Source: an uncultured Desulfosarcina sp. (GTDB lineage: Bacteria > Desulfobacterota > Desulfobacteria > Desulfobacterales > Desulfosarcinaceae). From it: a stretch of 64,000 nucleotides of DNA. The DNA lies in contig NZ_OY764190.1 of NCBI RefSeq assembly GCF_963668215.1, forward strand, positions 4,154,001-4,218,000, in the 5' to 3' direction. The translations under genes and the position numbers were made by a program. Below the pieces are notes generated by a model that searched no databases, had not been told where the DNA came from, and saw nothing but the letters and a program-made list of their open reading frames with translations. Shown here piece by piece: positions 17,687 through 27,200 of this stretch (position 1 is the first letter of the stretch; each line of letters starts with the position of its first letter).

Positions 17687-18586
17687 ATGGCATACGATCC
17701 TGCCCCTGCCGCCCGGGAAACAGCAACTCCCATCAATAGCGAGTTGTGCCTGGATGATGTCGCTTTGGCCAAAGCGCTTCTGGAAAATGCAGACCGCAAC
17801 AATGGTGTATTAAGCAATGCGGATATTGTATTTGCCTTGCGCAATCTTCTCAAAACGACCTATTATCCGGTGGCCATCAAATATTTCTATTCGGAAGACG
17901 AGATAGAAGACTTCAAGAACAACAATGATTACAAGACGGCCATGCATGCCTACACCTTCTGCCATTTCGTCGCCGCATCCCGAATGCGCGGAGATATTCT
18001 TCTGGGTACCAGCCACGAAACCGGATGCTCCAACGCCCAATACGTCATGGGCTGGAAGGAACTGGACGACGCCGAAATAAAGAGTCATTTGAAATATACG
18101 AAAAGCTGGGATCAGGCTGAAAAGTTCGTTCGCACCAAAAAGCGGCTTCCGGAAGGGCTGCTGGCCTTTGCCACCGCTCCGTTGCACAAGGCCCCCTTTA
18201 AACCGGATGTGGTTCATGGCGTCTGCGACGTTCTGCAGGCCTATCACCTCGGCAACGACTGGTGCGCGGCCTTTGACGAACATCCCTTTGAGATGATCAT
18301 GACGATGAACTCCTCGATCTGCCACGGCTGCGTTCAATGCCACGTTACGGCCAGACCGAACATCACCCCCATGTGCAGCAGCAGTAAAACAGCCGGGAAA
18401 ACCGAACAGAGCGAAATCAATTGGGTCTGGCCCGGCGATCATGTTGAACCAACGGTCCATTGGATGCTGGAGCGCACGGTTCGCGATGGCGGCCCGTCTT
18501 TCCCCCGAACGGGAGAAACCTACCCGGGCTTCGATATCTGTAAACTTTGCAATTTCATCGTTTTCAGGCCGCACAAGCACAAATAG
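17687..18586 (+). CDS. DUF169 family protein, Cys-rich
   Basis: 299 residues from the ATG at 17687, preceded by a strong AAAGGAGG site; an upstream in-frame ATG at 17588 lacks one. The fold-family pattern is YYPVAIKYFYSEDEIED, ATAPLHKAPFKPDVVHGVCD and TMNSSICHGCVQCH. Cysteines form a C-x2-C-x2-C cluster (212, 215, 218), further Cys230, and a final C-x2-C (285, 288) that could hold a metal or Fe-S centre. DUF169 proteins are frequent in anaerobes and archaea, with no settled function. No operon partner. Confidence 0.85.
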   Translation: MAYDPAPAARETATPINSELCLDDVALAKALLENADRNNGVLSNADIVFALRNLLKTTYYPVAIKYFYSEDEIEDFKNNNDYKTAMHAYTFCHFVAASRMRGDILLGTSHETGCSNAQYVMGWKELDDAEIKSHLKYTKSWDQAEKFVRTKKRLPEGLLAFATAPLHKAPFKPDVVHGVCDVLQAYHLGNDWCAAFDEHPFEMIMTMNSSICHGCVQCHVTARPNITPMCSSSKTAGKTEQSEINWVWPGDHVEPTVHWMLERTVRDGGPSFPRTGETYPGFDICKLCNFIVFRPHKHK

Positions 18587-19010
18587 GCTGAATTTTTTGT
18601 GTTCCCGGTCTTTCAGTCGCGTATCTCTCCGATTCGCGATGTTTTCAATAACATAAAGAAAATACAAGGGAAAAAACTCCCCATCCAAATGATTCGTAGC
18701 GGCGATTGCCGAAAAATTAATGGAACAGAAAACCAAGCTCAAAAATCCCCCCTGGACTATTATTAAGCCACGCCAGCGATTATTTTACTTCCGCAATTGA
18801 CATAAACATGACGGTATTATACGTACCGTTTTTTCTGTTGATGTGATTTTTAAAGTATTCCGGACCCCGATTGTAGATCCGGTAGGGATAAGCTGTGCTC
18901 TTCCGCTATGGGTTTTGCGTAAAAATGACGTCATCAGGGGCCGTTTTGAAAGAACATGGATATCCTAATAAATCGCAACATCTGATGGATGAAATTTTAG
19001 TAAAGGAACG
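18587..19010. other. intergenic region with weak terminator-like hairpin
   Basis: 424 bp. At 18811-18838 a 6-bp stem ACGGTA/TACCGT with a 7-base loop is followed by TTTTTTC and could end DUF169 transcription, although it lies 225 bp downstream of the gene. A TTGACA at 18797-18802 has no well-spaced -10. No gene seen. Confidence 0.4.
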
Positions 19011-19376
19011 ATGATGGCTCGTAAACGGTTAGTCGATCACAACGCTCTGGTTCAGGCAATTGAAATGGGAAAGCCCAGCCAGGAAATTATGAAACAATTC
19101 GGACTTAAATCGCTGGGCGCCCTTAAAGTCGCGTATATGGACGCTCTAATCGCCCTGGATAAAGTGCCGGCCGTAAAGAAGGGAACCAAGGAAAAGAAAG
19201 TTGACAATATCGTTGGAATCAACAGTCGCGGCAGCCTTATCATTCCCAAAAAGCTGGTGGATGCATTGGGTTTGGATGAGAACGCCCTTTTTGCCGTCGA
19301 AAAAAACGGCGAAGATTTACGTTTGAAAAGAAAGCAGCGCCCCCCCAAAACGATCCTCAGAAAAAAAACGGATTAG
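19011..19376 (+). CDS. AbrB-like domain DNA-binding protein
   Basis: 121 residues. The N-terminal half resembles a small helical DNA-binding unit (ALVQAIEMGKPSQEIMKQFG, about 11-30). The C-terminal half is a SpoVT/AbrB-type swapped-hairpin domain (VGINSRGSLIIPKKLVDALG, about 68-87, then VEKNGEDLRLKR). Such proteins dimerise and act as transition-state regulators or antitoxins; no toxin gene is adjacent. AAAGGAACG precedes two possible Met starts (19011 or 19014). The tail is very basic. Confidence 0.75.
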   Translation: MMARKRLVDHNALVQAIEMGKPSQEIMKQFGLKSLGALKVAYMDALIALDKVPAVKKGTKEKKVDNIVGINSRGSLIIPKKLVDALGLDENALFAVEKNGEDLRLKRKQRPPKTILRKKTD

Positions 19377-19393
19377 GCTCCCATTTGGGAGCC
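19376..19393 (+). terminator. hairpin at end of AbrB-like gene
   Basis: GGCTCCC-ATTT-GGGAGCC forms a perfect 7-bp stem overlapping the last base of the stop codon. There is no T-tract after it, so termination efficiency is doubtful. Confidence 0.45.
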
Positions 19394-19914
19394 ACGCCAG
19401 CCTGCTGAATGAAAAACTGCAGGGCGCCGATGTACGCAATCCAGTCTGAAAGGGAAATCGGAAAGAAATAAAAAAAGGATATGAAATTTATCCGTATTCG
19501 ATTTCTTAAGCTTCTTTGGCGATTGTGTGCAGGTTTTTGCCTTCAATAGCCAATTCGATTCCGTGTCCGCGCTGGATCATTTTCCTGATACGTCCGGGGC
19601 CTAACCTGCAAATCTTTTAGTCAAACCCGTTCTCGATGCATGATTCCATTTTTCCAGAATACTTGGCCTTGTTGAACCCAAAACCCAAGTGTTTGAGTTC
19701 CTGCCGTATCATGTTCTCTCCCTGAATCGAGGATGAATCGTATCGATCGGGCCAAAGAGCCATGAATATACCCTTATTAGCCAACACAAGTTTATGGGGG
19801 AAATCAATTAATTTAAAAATCTTAAGCTGTCTATATGGAGAATTGTTAGCATGGCTAAAGTTTTTAAAAAATCTGCCGTAAACCAAATAAAATCAGTGTA
19901 AGGAAGGTATTGAA
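19394..19914. other. region with possible decayed gene on minus strand
   Basis: About 520 bp without a confident gene. On the minus strand an 89-codon frame (19617-19886) ends in protein-like sequence (ENMIRQELKHLGFGFNKAKY). A further frame ending at 19506 reads GRIRKMIQRGHGIELAIEG before a stop but has no start. Together they suggest remnants of one broken gene, not identifiable. Upstream of 19915 is an AT-rich promoter-like stretch. Confidence 0.35.
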
Positions 19915-20580
19915 ATGGCCCAGACCATCAAGGAGAAACTTAAAGAACTGGAAAAACAGAATCGTCTCCTTACGGAAAATCTTGTGGATGCTGTCTGGGT
20001 AATCAATGCCGGGAATTTGGTCTGCGAATACATTACCCCTTCAGTCCAAAATATAAATGGATACACGGCTGAAGAACTCACAGGCAAACCAATCATAGGC
20101 CGACTTGTACCCAAGTCTCTGAAAAAGGCTATGGTGCTGTTGGAAACATCTTTGATCGATTACGAACACGGCAAACGGAACACACGCACAGTTGAATTTG
20201 AACTGACGCACAAGAACGGCGGTTCTTACTGGGTTGAGATACAGGCAACGCTTATGGAAGAGGCGGGTAGACCGCTCAAGGTTGTCGGTATCACGAGGGA
20301 TATTACCACCCGGAAAAAGTTCGAACTGCAACTGGAAGAACAGAACCGGAAGCTTGCCAAGACATTGGCCGAAAAAGAACGCTTGTTGAAAGAGATCAAG
20401 GTGTTGCAAGGATTATTGCCTATTTGCAGTGGCTGCAAGCGCATCCGTGATGATAAAGGGAAGTGGTGGCCTTTGGACGCATACGTGGAAGAACACACAG
20501 GCTCGGAAATCACCCATACCATCTGCCCAGATTGTAAAAATGTGTTTTTCCCGAACCACGGAAAAAAGAAGAGGTTGTAA
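19915..20580 (+). CDS. PAS-domain protein with C-terminal CSGCKxIRDD/CPDC motif
   Basis: 221 residues, good ribosome site (AAGGAAGG). A PAS domain spans about 15-130 (NLVDAVWVINAGNLVCEYIT, ending VVGITRDITTRK) and a coiled coil about 130-165. The C-terminal motif LPICSGCKRIRDDKGKW...ICPDC is a four-Cys element often found at the end of PAS and response-regulator proteins in Deltaproteobacteria, likely a zinc site. There is no kinase or output domain. The next gene, 3 bp away, encodes a SpoIIAA-like protein, so the two probably form a sensor-partner pair. Confidence 0.85.
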   Translation: MAQTIKEKLKELEKQNRLLTENLVDAVWVINAGNLVCEYITPSVQNINGYTAEELTGKPIIGRLVPKSLKKAMVLLETSLIDYEHGKRNTRTVEFELTHKNGGSYWVEIQATLMEEAGRPLKVVGITRDITTRKKFELQLEEQNRKLAKTLAEKERLLKEIKVLQGLLPICSGCKRIRDDKGKWWPLDAYVEEHTGSEITHTICPDCKNVFFPNHGKKKRL

Positions 20581-20583
20581 GGC

Positions 20584-21003
20584 ATGCCAATACAACGACA
20601 CACAGATCAAGCCAGGCACCTGACCACCCTGACGGCCACCGGTGAAATATCGGCAAATGAAATTATGGAGGTGGTGAGAGCTTTCAGAGACGATCTTCCT
20701 GCCTTACACATCCTGTGGGACTTTCGTGAAGCATACCTGACCAAGTCTTTTGAATCGGAATTTACAAAGGGAATTGCAAAGTTGGCCAAAACTACCGTTG
20801 GCCTGAGGCGTGACGGCAAGACAGCTTACGTGGCCTCTTCCGACCTGGTATTCGGTATGTGCAGAATGTTCACGGCACAGTTGGGTTTAGAAGGTGCGTT
20901 GCACTCCGTCATGGTTTTTCGTGAACTTGATGAAGCTTTGAAGTGGTTAATGGATAACGAGAAGAGCGAGGATGTCATGCCCCGAATTTGTCAGGTGTTA
21001 TAG
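20584..21003 (+). CDS. SpoIIAA/STAS-like protein, PAS-gene partner
   Basis: 139 residues. It reads LTTLTATGEISANEIMEVVRAF, HILWDFREAYLTKSF, KTAYVASSDLVFGMCRMFTA and ELDEALKWLM, clearly a paralogue of the 16270-16671 product. The family is small SpoIIAA/STAS-like domains. It follows the PAS-Cys gene by 3 bp and so is co-translated; it may be the downstream effector or a modulator of that sensor. Confidence 0.75.
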   Translation: MPIQRHTDQARHLTTLTATGEISANEIMEVVRAFRDDLPALHILWDFREAYLTKSFESEFTKGIAKLAKTTVGLRRDGKTAYVASSDLVFGMCRMFTAQLGLEGALHSVMVFRELDEALKWLMDNEKSEDVMPRICQVL

Positions 21004-21058
21004 TAGACGCATCGGGTGCGGTGTGTAAATTGGGAATTCGAAATTGCTGGTTCGTACG

Positions 21059-21256
21059 TCAAGAATAGTAGATTTCTTCGACCCACATTTTGAACCATTG
21101 GGGTCTTTGATATAACACATAAATCAGCACAAATGCTGTGATAGGAATCGGTATGATCGTATCAAAAACTGCCAAAACGATGATATAGATTAGAATCTGA
21201 GTTCTTTTTGACATATCCCTGATCCCATTTTTTATCTGGCGTTGAGCCTTTTCCAC
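21059..21256 (-). CDS. Small membrane protein
   Basis: 65 residues: a basic N-terminus, then two closely spaced hydrophobic segments (ILIYIIVLAVFDTIIPIPIT and AFVLIYVLYQ, about 21-50) and a short aromatic tail RPQWFKMWVEEIYYS. It lies 10 bp downstream of the SDR gene on the same strand and is likely co-transcribed. Met15 is an alternative start. No function known. Confidence 0.65.
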   Translation of the reverse strand: MEKAQRQIKNGIRDMSKRTQILIYIIVLAVFDTIIPIPITAFVLIYVLYQRPQWFKMWVEEIYYS

Positions 21257-21266
21257 TGACGATCAA

Positions 21267-22079
21267 CTACGTTTCGATTTTACGGAATTTCTTCGATCTT
21301 TTTTTCATGATATCGATTATCATCGATCGGGGTAAAAACTTCGTAAGTGCATAGTTAATCTTCGAAGATCTGCCCGTCACGCACAGAGGTTTGCCATTCA
21401 TGACGGCATCAAAACCCAATTTCGCTACGTCTTCTGCTCTCAACCATTGTCGTTTTGGAATTTTATCTACCAATTCGCGAGTTCCAGTGACATCATGAAA
21501 TTCCGAATAGGTAAAGCCCGGACACAAAGCACAAACATGGACCCCTTTATCGGTTGCTTCTGCCTGCAAAGTATGCGAAAGGCTGACTACGAATGATTTT
21601 GCACTCGCATAGAGGGACTGTCCCGGTGAGCATGGAATTAAGCCATTCAAAGAAGAAACGTTGATGATACGGCCATATCGATTTTCGATCATCCGAGGCA
21701 AAAATAAATGACAAAAATAAGTAACCGAGGTGACGAGAACTTGAATGAAATCTCTGTGTTTTTCCCAATCCGTATTCACGAAATATTGCGGTATTCCGTA
21801 GCCAGCATTATTGACCAGACCATCTATATGTATTCCTTTTGATTGGATCTCATTGTAAATCGTTTTGGGTGATTCCGGGTCTGCGAGGTCGGCTGCAATA
21901 ACTGTAACTTTGGTGCCGTAGCGTTTTTCTAAGTCCTCTGATAGCATATCCAGGCGGTCTTGCCTGCGTGCCGTAATAACAACATCCCATCCTGAATGGG
22001 CAAAGTGCTCTGCAAATGCTTTTCCTATACCTGAAGAGGCTCCTGTAATAAAAGCAGTTCTTTTTGCATTGCTGTTCAT
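21267..22079 (-). CDS. Short-chain dehydrogenase/reductase (SDR)
   Basis: 270 residues from ATG 22079, chosen because the family N-terminus (AFITGASSGIGKAFAEHFA, the TGxxxGIG cofactor site) follows at once and AAGGATG precedes it; the frame stays open to 22256 without similarity. NNAG is at about 91-94 and the catalytic Ser-YxxxK is present as SSLNG...YASAK. It resembles DltE/YqjQ-type SDRs that reduce ketones or acyl chains. It forms a unit with the small membrane protein. Confidence 0.88.
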   Translation of the reverse strand: MNSNAKRTAFITGASSGIGKAFAEHFAHSGWDVVITARRQDRLDMLSEDLEKRYGTKVTVIAADLADPESPKTIYNEIQSKGIHIDGLVNNAGYGIPQYFVNTDWEKHRDFIQVLVTSVTYFCHLFLPRMIENRYGRIINVSSLNGLIPCSPGQSLYASAKSFVVSLSHTLQAEATDKGVHVCALCPGFTYSEFHDVTGTRELVDKIPKRQWLRAEDVAKLGFDAVMNGKPLCVTGRSSKINYALTKFLPRSMIIDIMKKRSKKFRKIET

Positions 22080-22277
22080 TTTTAGACATCCTTTTATCAT
22101 TCGGTTTTCCGATAAATAGGTGATTGCGCTTTGAACTGGTAGGATGCTTGAGCTTAATTCCATAATCCGATTCTTGTCAACCCGCATCAATCCTTTGACA
22201 TCAAACGAAATCTTTGGGCACGTGTATTTTGTCCTGCCTCCCGATCCACTACCCACTTACCGAAGGAGACATCTGCG

Positions 22278-22345
22278 ATGAAGGTTATCATCTATCTGCT
22301 GGGGCTAGTTTTCCGGATAACTTCGCAATCGAGAGATCCAAGTGA
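22278..22345 (+). pseudogene. 5' fragment of small gene cut by IS3 element
   Basis: Behind a good ribosome site (CGAAGGAG) an ATG begins MKVIIYLLGLVFRITSQS, a signal- or membrane-like N-terminus. After 22 codons the frame enters the IS at 22346 and stops at 22353. The matching downstream half was not clearly found on the other side of the IS. Confidence 0.45.
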
Positions 22346-22405
22346 TGTGGTTTAAAAGAAACGGACACTTTGCTAAGAACAATTTTTCAGAAAGCGAGGT
22401 GTCCC

Positions 22406-22708
22406 ATGAATGCTCGAAAACCCAGACGAACTTACACCAAAGAGTTCAAAGCCGATGCTGTTAGCCTGGTGGTCGAACAGGGCTACAGCAGCGCCGAAGT
22501 CGGGCGCCGTCTTGGCGTCGTTGAAAACAACGTCAACCGGTGGGTCCGGCAATACCGCGATAACAACGAAAGCGTATCTGCCGACGGCCTGACCCGGGAA
22601 CAACTGGAAGGCGAACTCAAGCGTTTGCTAAAGGAAAACAAACGGCTTGAGATGGAGCGCGAAATATTAAAAAAGGCGGCGGCCTTCTTTGCCAACGAGT
22701 CGAAGTGA
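22406..22708 (+). CDS. IS3 transposase OrfA
   Basis: 100 residues with an N-terminal helix-turn-helix (YTKEFKADAVSLVVEQGYSS) and a C-terminal leucine-zipper-like coiled coil (about 62-90). The slippery heptamer A AAA AAG sits in the correct phase at 22669-22675. A -1 shift there leads, without a stop, into orfB, giving the usual OrfAB fusion transposase of IS3 elements. Confidence 0.92.
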   Translation: MNARKPRRTYTKEFKADAVSLVVEQGYSSAEVGRRLGVVENNVNRWVRQYRDNNESVSADGLTREQLEGELKRLLKENKRLEMEREILKKAAAFFANESK

Positions 22709-23577
22709 GATTCGGCTTTATCCGGCGGCAAATGAAGGCCTCTCCGGTCACCGTGCTGTGCAAGGTGATGCGGGTCAGCCGGAGCGGTTTTTATCAGTAC
22801 CTCAAACGCATCGAGCAGGGGCCGGAACGCGATCCGGCCGAAACCGCCTTGAAAGCTCGAATACAGGCTATTTTTAAAGCGCATCGCAGTAAATACGGTG
22901 CCCGACGGATTATGAAAGAACTGAACAACCAGGGCCAACAGATCGGCATTTTCAAAGTCCGCCGGCTGATGCGGGAGCTTGGGCTCAAAGCCAAATCTCC
23001 CCGGCGGTATAAGGTTACCACGGATAGTCGCCATTCGTTTCCTGTGGCCCCAAACCGGCTCGATCAGCAGTTTGATGTCGATACGCCCGACCGCTTCTGG
23101 ACGGCCGACATCACCTATGTCTGGACCCTTGAGGGATGGATGTACCTGGCCATCGTTATGGATCTGTTTTCCCGCCGGATCGTCGGTTGGGCCATGGATA
23201 AACGCATGAAGACTCAACTGACCATCGATGCCCTGGCCATGGCCTACTGGATGAGAAAACCAGCCAGGGGTCTGGTTCACCACTCCGATCGGGGCAGCCA
23301 ATATGCCTGTCGCGAGTATCGCAACTGTCTGGATGCTTACGGCATGATCCCGAGTATGAGCCGCAAAGGAAACTGCTGGGATAACTCTCCGACAGAACGC
23401 TTTTTCAGGAGCCTGAAGTCGGAACGGTTATCTGACTATATCTTCACCACCAGAAAGGCTGCTCAGTCGCAGGTGATCGATTATATCGGCTACTACAATG
23501 GCATCCGTCTACATTCGACCCTGGGGTATCAATCCCCCGTGCTCTATGAGAAAGAACTGTACCGGAATGCTGCTTAA
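22705..23577 (+). CDS. IS3 transposase OrfB (DDE integrase domain)
   Basis: 290 residues from a GTG overlapping the orfA stop by 4 bp. An HTH_21 segment (KYGARRIMKELNNQG) is followed by the rve integrase core with the DDE residues in FWTADITYVW, HHSDRGSQY and NSPTERFF. In life it is probably made mainly as an OrfAB fusion by frameshifting. Confidence 0.93.
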   Translation: MRFGFIRRQMKASPVTVLCKVMRVSRSGFYQYLKRIEQGPERDPAETALKARIQAIFKAHRSKYGARRIMKELNNQGQQIGIFKVRRLMRELGLKAKSPRRYKVTTDSRHSFPVAPNRLDQQFDVDTPDRFWTADITYVWTLEGWMYLAIVMDLFSRRIVGWAMDKRMKTQLTIDALAMAYWMRKPARGLVHHSDRGSQYACREYRNCLDAYGMIPSMSRKGNCWDNSPTERFFRSLKSERLSDYIFTTRKAAQSQVIDYIGYYNGIRLHSTLGYQSPVLYEKELYRNAA

Positions 23578-23668
23578 CCCGGTGTCCGTTTTTACTTGAC
23601 CACAACAAAGAGCTGGCTCCGGTCTGACCGGCAACTGCTGAAAAGCATAGATCAGGTTCTACAGGCCA

Positions 23669-24109
23669 TCATAAGGTTTTTGAACTAGTAATTTCCATCC
23701 TTTCAAATGAAGTTGGGTAGCCGTTTTTTTGGGTCTTATCATTAGCTTCAAAGTAATTGCCAACGAGAAGACCATCCTCAATCATTTCCAATCGGAGTGT
23801 GTAATAAACATCCCCACCGTAAAGAAAGACGAGGTAGGCATACTTACCTGCAACAACCCCTTTGATATTATAATTGCCAATGGCCCCATTGATCTTGCCT
23901 TGATCTTGTCGAAGGTAGCCTTCTCCCCAACCCAACCAAGAATTACCTTTCGCGTCACGCCATTTGCCAGCGATGTTTATTTCAGGTGATTCACCACCGG
24001 ATATTGTAGCAAGCCAAGGATCAATTTCAGCCTGTTTCAATGCTCCCACCATGCAGGAAACTAAAAAAATTAACGACAGGGCAATAGCTGTGGTTGCAAA
24101 TCGATTCAT
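23669..24109 (-). CDS. Predicted lipoprotein
   Basis: 146 residues from ATG 24109, which follows a strong AAAGGAGG site. The signal peptide ends in LIFLVSC, with the lipidated Cys at about 19. The mature part is a small beta-rich domain (GKWRDAKGNSWLGWGEGYLRQ, INGAIGNYNIKGVVAG, YYTLRLEMIEDGLLVGNY), reminiscent of secreted domains that report binding to small ligands. No family recognised. It stands between the IS3 element and the large helicase gene, with no clear operon. Confidence 0.7.
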   Translation of the reverse strand: MNRFATTAIALSLIFLVSCMVGALKQAEIDPWLATISGGESPEINIAGKWRDAKGNSWLGWGEGYLRQDQGKINGAIGNYNIKGVVAGKYAYLVFLYGGDVYYTLRLEMIEDGLLVGNYFEANDKTQKNGYPTSFERMEITSSKTL

Positions 24110-24299
24110 TTTCAAGGGACCTCCTTTGATAAGATCGGGGATGACAGAGTGGGGCATTGTGGGGGATTTAGGGTACGTATATAACTATATGTGCTTTGTC
24201 ATCTCTCCGTTCCTATTTCCCCCAGGGGAGCCTTGATTCCGCAATAGACAGTAGCCCGAACATACCTTAATTAATTGAGATAGCTCACCGCTGGGATCC

Positions 24300-27200
24300 T
24301 CAAAGTTTAACAATGTTTTCGCCCTCCAGTCTGCATTTCCCACTTTTCTTAATGAGTTCTATGCCTTCCTCGAAATACGACCTCACATTGACACCGAGTC
24401 TCATGATACCAAACAAATTGGCGGTTTCTTTAGTAAGATCATCCAGGCTCATGCTGATGTGCATGGCGAGAATCTCGATTGCTGCATTGGCAATTTCCTC
24501 CGGACAGATTTCCTCCGCAGTTCGCACCTTTGAATCATTCTTGCCAGGGATGCGGTATCTATTATAGGGCTCCTCAGCTAACTTTTTCGTCCAGATGAAC
24601 GCATGTTTCCCTGACCGGCGAACGAGAAGTCCGTTCTGCTTCACAGCGTCTTTTACCACTGACCGAATTCGGCTCCCAGTTCTTTTTAGCCCCCAGAAGG
24701 ACGCTACCTCTGCACAGAGCACATCAAACAACAAGGGTGCCTCCGTATCAATGATCGATCTGACCAGGTCGCGCACTTTGCGTGCGTTATTCGGATCGTG
24801 AAGCTCACCCGAGAATGTCTTTGTAAACAGTGGTTTGTGGCACCGATAGGTTGACTGTCCCGGCAGTTCGGCAACAACAGGAATTGGATCGACAGGTTTA
24901 TGCTCAACGGAAGCCGCATCTCTTGCGTACCGAAGATTCATATCATGTTGGGCTGGTGAATTGGTTGATTCGTGCTTCGGAGGAACGTTTGAAGGAGGGC
25001 TTAGATCAACATCGTCGGCTACGTCTACTTTTCGCTTTGCTGCCCTGAGTGCCTCTTCAAGTTTCGCGATTTCCCTGTCACGTTTCAGCCACCAATCGGT
25101 CGACCAGATGCGATGCAGCCGCCAGCCCAATCCCTCCAACACAGCTTGGCGAAGCCGGTCACGATCACGTGCTGATTTTGCGCTATGATAGTTCGCGCCG
25201 TCGCACTCCACCCCCAAAATATAACGACCGGGGGCATCGGGATCACGGACGGCCAGATCAATCCGATACCCTGAACAGCCCACTTGTGCGTCCACACGCC
25301 AGCCCTTTTTGGTCAACTCATCCAGCACCGACTGTTCGAAGTAGGATTCCACCTCCCCGGTCGTTGGGGACACCTCTTCTGCGAATGCGACCGGTCCTCG
25401 CTTCGCGTAATCCAGGAAGGCCCGTAGGTGGTGCACACCTGCTGCCTCAGTCCTGGACAGATCAATCTGCTCCGGTGCCAGCCTCGAAAAGACCAATAAT
25501 TGTTTGCGCGCCCGCGTAATGGCTACGTTGAGCCGATGCTCCCCGCCTTTGTTGTTCAGCGGGCCGAAGTTCATTCTGGTAATCCCAGATATATCCGGAC
25601 CGTAGCAGATTGAGAACAGGATCACATCCCGCTCGTCTCCCTGGACCGTCTCAAGGTTCTTGACGAAAACGGGTTCGGGAATTGTCGTGAAGTATGGCTC
25701 AATCTCCGGGTTCTCGCCTCGCGCAGCATCCAGGAGATCCTCGATAAGCCCCTGCTGCGCTTGACTAAAGGTCACTACGCCAAGGGAGTCGTTCTGCTCC
25801 TGTGGATTGCGCAGCCGGCGAACGATTTCGGCGACTACAGCTTCCGCCTCCTTGCGGTTCGTTCGCGATTTTCCATAGTCATACACACCGTCAGGAACTT
25901 CACACCAGCGCACTCCAAAGCTTGGGTGCTCCGCCAGAGCGGCAGGAAAGGTATGAAGCCGGTTTTCATAGTATTGACGGTTACTGAATGCTATCAGACT
26001 CTCGTGCCTGCTGCGGTAATGCCAGTCGAGGCGCAGGGGTTTTATTCCCGCTGCTTCAGCCTCCTCAAGGATGCTTTCCAATTCCTCCGGCAAATCATCT
26101 TCGTTATATTCCCCATCACCCTTCTGCCGCTCGAAGAAGCTCGTTGGTGGTAGCTGACGGGAATCGCCGACCACAAGGAGCTGATTCCCTCGCGCGATAG
26201 CTCCGATGGCGTCGTATGTTGGCATTTGCGACGCTTCGTCGAATACGACGATGTCGAACTTCGGGAAGTCCGCGCCAATGAACTGTGCCACTGAAAGCGG
26301 ACTCATGAGAACGCAAGGTTTATACTTGGCCAGCGCATTCGGACAGTCCCTGAATATTCGCCTGATCGTTTTGCGCCCTCCTTGTGCAAATCGCTGAAGC
26401 ATCCCAGCTTCCGAGCTGGCAGGCGTACGCAACCCGGCAGCTGCACGGGGCATCCTGTTAGCGATTCGAGCAAAGGTCTCTTGCCTGGTCAGGTCGGCGA
26501 TCCTGGCTTCGTGATCGCGGAATTCTCGGATCTTCATGTCGTGCCGTTCCCCGATGAATCCGGTGAGTGATGGTATTGACTTCAAGATATTCCTCGCCCA
26601 CCAGTCGGCAAAGGAGTGTTCAAACACAAATCCCAGTTGGCGGACACCAATTTCACCGTTATCAAGGGCATCCGCGAGCTCCACAAGACGAAGCTCTGCC
26701 ATCTCCGCGCGAGATCCTTGGTAAACAGTCCACTCGCGTAGGCGCGACAGGTTCGCTGCCAGATTTCCTATCGTCGTCTGGGTTGTCTCGAACATCCCGC
26801 CATCAGTCTCCTCAACCCATGCCGCCCGGGTATCCAGTTGCAGCAGACTGCCGAGAATTGTTTGCCGGTTCTCAGCTACCTGGAGGGCCTCCCGGAAAGC
26901 TTTGGCCTGCTGTGCAGCGGGAGCATCTGCGGCAAACAACGTGCGGCCTTCCGTAGCAAGGCGCATCCACGTCCCTCTGGTTTTCAGTTTCGCCTCCAGG
27001 TCGGAGCCTGGTGCATGATCGATGACCGTGCGAAACGTATCTGTCCACTCCACGACCTGGTGCAGCGCGTCCCACTGAGAGTCTACGCCCTGCCACGAGG
27101 AACCGAAACATCGTGAAAGGATTTCCTCCTTGGATCCCAGTTGAGCGCTCTCCTCTACTACGGTTAACGCCTGGCCGAGTTCTTCTTCCAGGGCAGGTAG

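Larger units (their letters stand above)
22346..23604 (+). mobile_element. IS3-family insertion sequence
   Basis: 1259 bp with imperfect inverted ends of 23 bp (18 matches), both starting TGTGGT and both containing AAACGGACAC. It holds overlapping orfA and orfB. No target duplication could be read at the ends. It appears intact, with all three catalytic acidic residues present in OrfB. Confidence 0.9.

Noticed and set aside
19617..19886. 89-codon minus-strand frame
   Set aside because: Poor start, no recognisable family, and adjoining protein-like sequence in another frame; more likely a decayed gene than an active one.
22483..23301. 272-codon minus-strand open frame
   Set aside because: Antisense to the IS3 transposase genes.
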